A stretch of DNA of 64,000 bases, taken from NCBI GenBank assembly GCA_034406715.1, contig CP137880.1:372001-436000 (forward strand), written 5' to 3'. The translations under genes and the position numbers were made by a program. Positions 56,657 through 64,000 of the stretch are shown here, piece after piece (the first letter of the stretch is position 1; each line of letters opens with the position of its first letter). The stretch is from Rhodotorula mucilaginosa. Taxonomy: Eukaryota > Basidiomycota > Microbotryomycetes > Sporidiobolales > Sporidiobolaceae. Below the pieces are notes generated by a model. The model saw only the letters and a program-made list of their open reading frames with translations, was not told the origin of the DNA and made no database searches.

Positions 56657-58494
56657 ACTAACTGACCAAAACAAAGAGGAGGAAAAAGACAATCAGGACG
56701 CCAAACACCTGTGTTTCACAGCCAAGGGGGTCAGTTTGTGGGTCCTTGATCGGGGGATCGAGGTCAGAAGGAGCAGGAGAAACTTGCCTTCATCATGAGC
56801 CAGCGATTCGACGACACGCTGGCGTAGTACTTCAGGAGTTCGCTGTTGGCACGCGCAAATAGAGTCAGCGGGAGACCGATCACGCAGCCTAGACAAGCCG
56901 AGAAGAGCGTATCCCGCGCTGTATAGCAAAGACACAGTCCCGATGAATGACTCACGACTGCGCTCCCGACACGTTGGCCGCAATATCCTCCGTATCGGCG
57001 TCGATCCTCGTAACCTGCTCGCCCTGCACAGCGACCATGTGCGCCAACTGACTAAAGATCTGTCCCAATTCGGCGACGGTACTCTCGATCGTCTCGATCG
57101 CCGTACTCCGCGAAGAGAGGTACTGGTCATCCCCCTGTTGTTGCGCCAACTCCATCTGCATAAAGTTGCCGCCGCCACCGCTGCCGTTTTCGGCGGCGTT
57201 GAGGTGACTATCGGAGGGGGCGCCGAGGTCGAGGGCGAGGAAATCAGACCCGGTCGCCTTGCCCTTGCCCTTCCCTTGCGAGTCGAGGATGCTCATCCCG
57301 CCTGCACCTCCTCCTCCCGGAGCAGCACCACCCGCAGCTGACATGGGTCGATAAAGCGGAGAATCTGTTGCGTACGTGGCGGCGTAAGGGTGCGTCGAGG
57401 TGGAGCCGGAGGGGAAATGCGGAGGTGGGTAAGGGTTCGTAGTCGTTGTGGAAGGAAGAGCACGGGAACGAAGGACTTGGAGTGAGCGAACAGGAAGGTC
57501 ATTCGGGTCTCGAGGCGGAGTCAGCGACGGCGTCGCGTCGGAGCAATGAGGGTGCGGGTGCCGCATTTGGCGGTCTTCAAAGGCAGCGTGAGAAGGGAGA
57601 CTAACCGGATGCCGGAGCGTTGCGCGCTGCTGATGCTCCAGAGTATGTGAACTGCTCTGTTCGGTCACGCGAAGCTTTCATGTTCTGTCAAGGAGAGTCG
57701 CGGTGAGCATCGATGTGCTGGTCCGCATGAATCCGAGGCCGTGGCCCAGAGAAATGGACCTGTCCTCGAAAAGACGCAAAGCGGGCCACACCGAGGCACA
57801 CTCACCTGCGTCCGGATCTCGAGCACGTCCTTGAACCCGATCGTAGTATCGGCAAGCTTGGTCTGCAGCATCGTGACGACGTTCTTGTTGTGCTCCGAGA
57901 CCTGCTTGCCGCCTGCGCCGGCGTTCAAGTTGGATTGCGTGAAGGCTTGCAGCTGGGCGATCTGAGAGTTGAGCGCGGCGATGTCTTGCTTGATGATATA
58001 GGTGAGTTCCTGCAATAATGACCGGGTAGACGTGTGTCGTCAGTATCGGGGTGCGGCCTGAGAAGCGAGAGAGATTACGCACGCTGATCTCGACTGGTCG
58101 GTCGTCGAACAAGGTCTTGCGTTTCGCGACTGCAAGAGGGGTGTTTTTGGGTCAGCGCTCTGCGCAAGGAGCATACGGTCCACTCCGTCGGGAACTGTCC
58201 GGAAGGAGTTTGCCGACTGTGGCAGGAGAGCGGCGGCGACCCACGTTGTGCGAGTTTCTCGAGTTTGCCGGTGGTCGCCTGGATGTCCTTGCCAATCTTT
58301 GCCGCCATCCTCGCAAACTCGCTCCGCTGCGCCGTCTTGCCCTTGAGTCCCTGCGGCCCCCCTCCATGGCTGCCGCCGCCGCCCGATCCATTCGCGAGGA
58401 GCGGCGCACCCTGCGCGGACGACGCGGCGCGGAAAGCGGCCGACTCGACAGCGGACCGGAACTCGGCCGTGCGGTCAAAGTAGGGCCGCGACAT
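56657..58494 (-). CDS. SED5: Sed5 (syntaxin-5) Golgi SNARE
   Basis: The start is MSRPYFDRTAEFRSAVES at 58494, matching the DRTxEF opening of Sed5/syntaxin-5; the stop is TAG at 56657. Five or six exons encode about 450 residues. Habc-type helices follow (RMAAKIGKDIQATTGKLEKL, ELTYIIKQDIAALNSQIAQL). A Pro/Ser/Gly-rich linker is longer than usual. The Qa-SNARE motif is AIETIESTVAELGQIFSQLA, with the zero-layer Gln in MVAVQGEQVTRID. The C-terminal anchor VFGVLIVFFLLFVLVS is on its own exon. The last intron (56787-56709) uses a GCAAGT donor, so it is a GC-AG intron. Sed5 drives ER-to-Golgi and intra-Golgi fusion. It is tail-to-tail with Spc25. Confidence 0.92.
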
Positions 58495-59328
58495 GTCTTC
58501 CAGTCGAGCGAGCGAGTTGAACGAGAGGAGGTTCGGTTTCGTGGCGGTGCGGGCGGGGGCAAGGTGACGCCTCGAGCTCCCGGGCGAGAGATTGCTTGAC
58601 TGGCTGAGGTGTACGCGAGATGAGGGTTCTGCAAGCTGTGCGTCCGACCGTGACGCCTCTCGTCAGCCGCCTTAGATGTGAGGTCCAAACCCCGGGCCGA
58701 GGTCGCGTCGACGAAAATCCACACGTCGTCGAGAGTAACGATATCCGGATCTAGACAGAGTCTTCTCGAATCCCACGAATCAGACGGAATGTTTTGATTA
58801 GCAGCGCGAGAGACGGGGGAAAGGGGTATCTGCTCCGGAAGGAAAAAAAACCAGCCGGGAAAACGGCGGACGACATCGACACAGCAAAAGACAACGGAGG
58901 GAGAAACGGGGAGGAGGAGGCGGGTCGGACCTCCTCGTCGCGTCACAGAGTACGAACGAAGAGGGGAACGGAGGGGGAGGACGGCGATTACGGGCAGGCA
59001 AGACGAAATGTAAAGACGAGGAAGAAAGGAGACGGCGATTCGGAAACCGGCCAAAGGTCCGCGTGTGTGTACTGGATTGGCGAAGGCGGATTGCTGCGAG
59101 CAGGGGTATGCTGCGAAGGACAGATGATGAGGGTAGGCTGGAGGAAAACCGGGGGTGGGAAAATGAATGCTGCGAGACCGAGAGAGCGACATCGAGATGG
59201 ATTGGTGACGGCTGCTTCGAACGGGGACACCATTCACCGTCGAAAGCTTTTTTGCGGGGCGTAATGCACGAGTACGACGACCAGTATGCGAAGCGCGATG
59301 AAGCCCTGAATCCCTTGCGTCCGTTTGT
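58495..59328. other. Promoter region of the Sed5 gene
   Basis: This 834-bp stretch lies between the Sed5 start and the phosphatase stop. A 361-codon minus-strand frame (59237-58152) runs through it into Sed5 in another frame. It has no domain and was rejected as a gene. Confidence 0.4.
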
Positions 59329-62163
59329 CTAGAGTTGCTGCAGTGCCGCCGTGATGCCGTCCGTTTCGTTGCCGGCGGTGGTGGTGGTCGCCGTCGTCGT
59401 CGTTTCCTCGGTGACGAGCGTCGGCGGATACAGGTTCGCGTCGAGGACGCTGCGGACGTCTTCGACCGTGCCGAGATCAGCCAGGAACGGGATCAGGTCG
59501 GTCAATTCCGTGTCGTGCCTGCGAGGCGAGAGCGAGAAGGAGTCAGCACAATTTGATTCCGTCCGGGTCTAAAGGGAGATGCAGGGGCCAACGGCTCACG
59601 GGTCGTTGAACCAACTGCTGATCGGGACAGCGTTGTTCGGATGGAAGACGTAGCTCGCCGGCGAGTTGTCAATGATGATGCTCTCGCTGATCGGGCGGCC
59701 GAGTTGGGACAGATCCTGTTCGCGCGCAGTGCCAAGGAGTTGAAAAGAGTCAGAACGGCGTTCGCGGTCAAGGAAACAAAGATGCAAAGAGACAGGGGCT
59801 GATGTGTACCTTGACATAGTTGCCTTTATTGTTGTAGCAACTCTCGCGGAACAACCGGTGCTTGACGACGCGGTGGATGTCGAGGTGATCGAGCACGGGG
59901 TCGGCATACTTTGACAGCGACGCGGTAAACACGACGACTTCGTAGATCTCGCCCATCGCTTTCAGGAACGCTGCAGAGGGGAAAAAGGCGAATGAGTACG
60001 ACTGAGGAGGTAATTTGCCCATGTGAGAAGGGACGGCGGCGGGCGGGCGGACGCACCATCCACTCCGGGTCGCTTGATCACGTAGACGTTGTGGAACTGA
60101 TTCTCGATCTCGACGGGCACGACAAAATCGGCTTGATGTACCATCTGCAGCAACACGAGGGTGTGAGATCAGCACACGGGTTGCTGCACATATCGATCGC
60201 ATCAGGAGAGGGGCGAGCGCGCGCGCGCACCTTGAAACTCGAGTGGACCAAGGTCTCGTCGAGGTCGAGCACGAGGCATTTCCGACCGAGCATATCCCCC
60301 GCCAACTCGTCCAGCAACGGATGCGGCAACCCATCTTCGCCAATCGGGATCCCCACTCCTCCTCGCGCAATCAAGTTGGCCTCTTCATCTTCTTCTTCCT
60401 CCTCCTCCTCCTCCTCCTCCTCTTCCTCTTCCTCGTCATCTTCCTCCGATTCGTCCAGACCTTCGTCGTCCTCGTCAGTCGACACCTCCTCACTCGAAGT
60501 GGAAGTGGTCGTCTCGTCGTGCCTCGGCGCCAGGACGATCCCGCCCCTGCCTCCGACGGGGGCGCCCGGTTCCGGAACCGAAGTGATGATTCCTTCGGTA
60601 CCAGACCGCGCCGCTTGCTGCTTGTTGGCTCGGCGTCGTCGCGCTCGCGGAGCGGGAGTCGGCGAATGCGGAACGACTTGAGAAGCGGCGGCTTGGCCGG
60701 GCGGGACGACCGCGCCAGAGGTGACACCCTCGGTCTCATCGGCGGGGAGGACGACACCACCTTGGGCCGTTGTCGGCTGCGGTTGAGGCGGCGCGGAAGC
60801 TGGAACCGGAGTCGAAGAACGATCTTCTGCCACGTCCGTAGTAGCGGCGGGTGAGTTCTCTTCTGACGGGTTTCCTCCCGCGGCGGTAGTCGGCGCAGCG
60901 TTGGCGGTGACCGGAGGGACCGACTTTTCGTTCTCGACAGGATTGCCGGCGGGGTTGTTCTCCTGAACGGGCACAACGACGGCCGCACCACTCGCCGCGG
61001 CTGCTGCTGCAACTTTCGGTTTCTCGCCCTCCTCCTCCTTCTCCTCTTTCTTGTCGGTAGCGACCCGAGAGCCCGAGTTTGCAGAGTTTGCGACCGGTGC
61101 AGCTCCTGCTGCCGACGTGGTGGAGGCGGCGGGTTGCCGGCGACGCTCGTCTTCCTCGTCGTGGCCGGTTGAACCGAAACACGGCAGGCACGCCAACAGC
61201 GAGAAGCCGCCTCCTCCTTTTCGTTTCTTGGCGTGCGCTGGAGCAGTAGGTGGGGCCGTGCGAGGCCGTGAGGCAGAGGCGGAGGTGGCGGTGGCGGCGG
61301 GGTTGTTTGTGCTGGCTGCTGCTACTCCCGAAGACGAGGCGGGTTGGGCGGCGGTACTGTTGTTGTTCTTCGAGGTCGACGCTGCAGCCGGCGCCGTCGA
61401 AGTCGAGGCGGCGCCAATCTTGGGGGGAGGAATCGACGACGAGGTCGAGTCCGAGTTGGTCAAAGGCCGCTTCTCGTCCGATGTGGTGGTCGTTGTAGTC
61501 GTGCCGTCGGCAGCAGCCTCCTTGGCTGCGGCAGCGTCGTGGTGGAGGTTACCCTTCTCGAGAGAGTTCATCTCGGCGTTCGTTGTCGTAGAATCGGTAC
61601 CGCCCGTGGTCCTATCGACGAGCGTCGTCCCCTCGCTCGCGGGTGCCGCCGCCTCGGTGGGCAAACTCGAACTCCCCGCCGCCGCCGGTGGTGTGGTCGA
61701 CTCTGTTCCAGACGCGCTCGTGCGCCGCGAAGCTGTCGAAGGTCTCTGACTCGCTCGGGGCGGGCGGACTGGTTTGGTCGAAGCAGAATCGACGATGGGA
61801 TCGGTAGGATCGGACGACGAAGCGAGCAGTGGTAGTTGCGGCTGAACGGGCGGTGCGAGCGCGACCGCGGGTGGCGCCGAAGCAATCGGATCGGCGAGCT
61901 ACGTATCTCTAATAGTCAGCTTGAGTCTCTAGACACTCCTGGACGCGTAATGCACCGAGAGAGAGCGCGATCACACGTGAGGACGAGTGGGGCAGGAAGA
62001 GAGAGAGCCCCCTCCTCGTGTTTGCTCTCTCTGTCCCTCGTGCGGGCGGGTGCCACTGGCAGGGGAGGGGGTTACTGGGTAGTGCACTTACAGGTGCGCC
62101 ACTTGGGTGGGCGGCAGTGTCGGGGCTCGAGGACGTCGACGGCTCCGGGGAGAGGGTCGCCAT
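59329..62163 (-). CDS. Psr1-type small CTD phosphatase (FCP1/SCP family)
   Basis: The start is [18 protein letters not shown] at 62163, spliced by a GTAAGT donor to [14 protein letters not shown]; the stop is at 59329. About six exons encode around 750 residues. The first 570 residues are low-complexity Ser/Thr/Ala/Pro, with a Glu run coded by a microsatellite near 60390-60450. The catalytic domain is C-terminal: [17 protein letters not shown] with the nucleophilic Asp, [53 protein letters not shown] and [20 protein letters not shown]. This order matches Psr1/Psr2 (plasma-membrane stress response) and animal SCPs. A CLPCFGS segment upstream resembles palmitoylated cysteines, but it is not at the N-terminus as in Psr1. 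Confidence 0.87.
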
Positions 62164-63387
62164 GGCCGGAGGGGGGAAAGGCGGCGCTTAGGCTTTACGA
62201 GTCGTGAGAGCGGGGGCGTAGCGCTCGTAGAATGACCACTTGAGACGCGTTCTATCTCTGTCTGAGAGCGAGTCGACCAGGGCGTACGGAACAAGGGACG
62301 ATAACAAGTGCGGGTCGGTCAACTTTGACGTGGGCTCAATTCTCCAAAGTCGACTCGATCGTGTTTGAAACCCTTTTAAGTTCCAAACAAGCTGCACAAC
62401 GGTGGTCACACATTGCTCTACAGCTTGTCCTGCCGTACCGTACGTCTCCCGCCTTAGAAAAAGAGCCCGTGGTGCCGGAACTCCGAAACGAAAACGTTCG
62501 GCCGGCGGCTTTGTCTTCATGTCCAATTACGCGACCGAAACGACGTGAGCGTACGAGATGTCCCGGCGAGAGAGAGACCGCACGATGGTGCACCCGTCCC
62601 GGCGACGTCGAGACCTGGACCCTCGAAAGCGCGCACGACGGCAGAAGAGGGTTCGTAAATAGCGCCAGCGAGCAAGACCGGCGTCGGCCCCTCAAGTCGA
62701 CGCGCAGCTCGTCAGTAGCTACAGCAGAAGCGTCAGTGGCTGGTGGGCGAGATGACTGAAGGTCGATGGGGGTGCTCGGTTGACGTAGGCGGCAGCAAGG
62801 TGTGTTACAAGAAGACGGGAATCTTGCCGCCACTGACTGCGGACATGGTCGTACGTTGGCCCCGGTGCCGGGTTGTTGAGTAGCACCGGTCGCGAGAGAG
62901 GTCGTCTTCGTCGTGGTGGCGGAAAGCAAGTCGGTTCGAGAACACGAGAACGGAAAGGATGGACAGTTTATGCCCGCCAAATGAGCCCCGAGGGAAAAGT
63001 CGTTTCGAGGCGGAAGCGTCAAGTCCCAACGAGTGGCCGCCCTCACGTTTCGAGAAGGTATCGAGCATGCTGAATGAGCTACGAGTACCCGTTCAAGATT
63101 GCAAATCGGGCAGAAGGCCAGCCAGGAAGCTGTCGAGAGGAGAGAGTTGGCCGCGGTGAGAAGCGGGCGGCGGGGGCGTGACTGCGGCACGGCGAAGCAG
63201 AGCGGGGCGCATACGGAGTCGTTCCCATTCTGAGTCACTCTGAGCACATAGGCTGAGCATCTCGGAGCGAGCGAGAGAGAGACGGAGGGAAACGGCGTGG
63301 GCGACGCGCCGAAATCTCAAGCAGCAGCAGCGCGGGCAACGATTCGCCTCGCCGCTCTCGCCTTACTCGGTCCCGCACCTCGACGCG
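62164..63387. other. 1.2-kb divergent spacer
   Basis: This region lies between the phosphatase and ATP synthase subunit 4 genes. A 303-codon minus-strand frame (63247-62336) has no domain and Ser/Arg/Pro-rich composition typical of shadow frames. AT-richer sequence lies near 62330-62460. No RNA gene was recognised. Confidence 0.35.
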
Positions 63388-64000
63388 ATGCTCCGATCTG
63401 CTGCAGCCCGTGTCAGCCGCCAGACTATCCAGCCCCGCGCGCTCGCTCCGTGAGTCGCCCGCTCGCAGCCCAGTGTCATGCGACACCCGCTTGGTGCCGA
63501 GCTGCTGCTAGCACCCGACCCGACCGCCCCTCGCAACTGACACACACCTCGCGCGCTGTACACGCACGCACACAGGGTTCGATGCCAGTCGACCAGCCAG
63601 CCGGCTCCCGCGGCCAAGGCGTCGGCCCTGATCGATGCCCTGCCCGGCAACTCGCTCGTCTCCAAGACTGGCATCGTCACCTTGACCGCCGCGACCACCG
63701 CCGCCGCCATCTCGAACGAGCTCTTTGTCCTGAACGAGGAGGTCGTCATCCTCGGCTCCTTTGCCATCTTCCTCGGCTACGTCTCGTCCCTCGTCCGCGA
63801 GCCGTACCGCGAGTGGGCCGACGGCCAGATCCAGGTTCGCACTTCCCCCTGACTCCCCCTTCTCTCGCTGAGACTCGGTCACTGACTGACTCTCAACCCC
63901 CCACCTGTCCGTGTGCCGACCAGTAGAAGGTCAAGGACATCCTCAACACCTCGCGCGCTGCCCACACCAGCGCCGTCCAGGAGCGCATCGACTCGGTCGC
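63388..64000 (+). CDS. ATP4: ATP synthase subunit 4 (F0 subunit b), mitochondrial; 3' end beyond the window
   Basis: Exon 1 starts MLRSAAARVSRQTIQPRA at 63388, a typical mitochondrial presequence. It is spliced to VRCQSTSQPAPAAKASALID and then ALPGNSLVSKTGIVTLTAAT. Further signatures are ISNELFVLNEEVVILGSFAI and VREPYREWADGQIQ, then KVKDILNTSRAAHTSA, reaching the right edge in AVQERIDSV. This matches yeast Atp4, the stator b subunit of the F1F0 ATP synthase in the inner membrane. Donors are GTGAGT and GTTCGC. The C-terminal half is outside the window. Confidence 0.92.

Noticed and set aside
58152-59237. 361-codon minus-strand frame upstream of and across the Sed5 start
   Set aside because: It has no domain, is Arg/Ser/Pro-rich like a shadow frame, and overlaps the well-supported Sed5 exon in another frame.
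62336-63247. 303-codon minus-strand frame in the spacer before ATP4
   Set aside because: No homology-like motif, no splice support and shadow-like composition in GC-rich DNA.
1-64000. CRISPR arrays, operons or bacterial-type systems
   Set aside because: The window is eukaryotic, with introns in almost every gene; no spaced repeat array was seen.

Overview
The window is nuclear DNA of a basidiomycete yeast. The sequence is GC-rich, nearly every gene is broken by many short introns (about 50-110 nt, donors GTGAGT/GTGCGT/GTACGT, branch sites like CTGAC or CTAAC, acceptors CAG or TAG), and the gene content is fungal: chitin synthase chaperone, chitin deacetylase, SUR7/PalI family, Dbf2 kinase, zinc-cluster factors. 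Codon use and intron style suggest Pucciniomycotina, for example a Microbotryomycetes yeast. That placement is inference. Genes are dense, with about 30 genes in 64 kb and short spacers. Gene models below were built by eye from frames and splice sites. Where internal exon boundaries were checked, lengths close in frame.

Layout. 1-10 kb: a CDCA7-like 4CXXC zinc-finger protein cut by the left edge, a small KEN-box protein, a large C2H2 plus Zn2Cys6 transcription factor, an SMN (survival motor neuron) orthologue on the opposite strand, and an AIFM2/FSP1-type oxidoreductase. 10-20 kb: an ectonucleotide pyrophosphatase/phosphodiesterase, a PSP1-domain protein and a Chs7 chaperone. 20-25 kb: the least ordinary stretch, a tandem pair of unrecognised multi-exon genes, each with a homologous upstream region. 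25-37 kb: a Zn2Cys6 factor, a GPI-type chitin deacetylase, a short membrane protein, a Pbi2-like protease B inhibitor, a Bmt6-like rRNA methyltransferase, a DUF952 protein and a four-span membrane protein. 38-47 kb: two F-box proteins, a dienelactone hydrolase, a SUR7/PalI protein and a Rev1-type BRCT protein. 47-64 kb: a Gin4/Cdr2-type kinase, a Dbf2/Sid2 kinase, Spc25, Sed5, a Psr1-type phosphatase and the start of ATP synthase subunit 4, cut by the right edge.

The genes do not form one pathway. Several near 47-58 kb serve cell division and secretion (septin-linked kinase, mitotic-exit kinase, Ndc80-complex subunit, Golgi syntaxin), and several elsewhere serve the wall and cell surface (Chs7, chitin deacetylase, SUR7-like). 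This looks like ordinary eukaryotic linkage, not an operon-like system. The best candidate for something undescribed is the tandem pair at 20.6-25.0 kb. The two genes share intron number, intron phases and a microexon, their proteins have diverged almost beyond recognition, and their upstream sequence is far more alike than their coding sequence.
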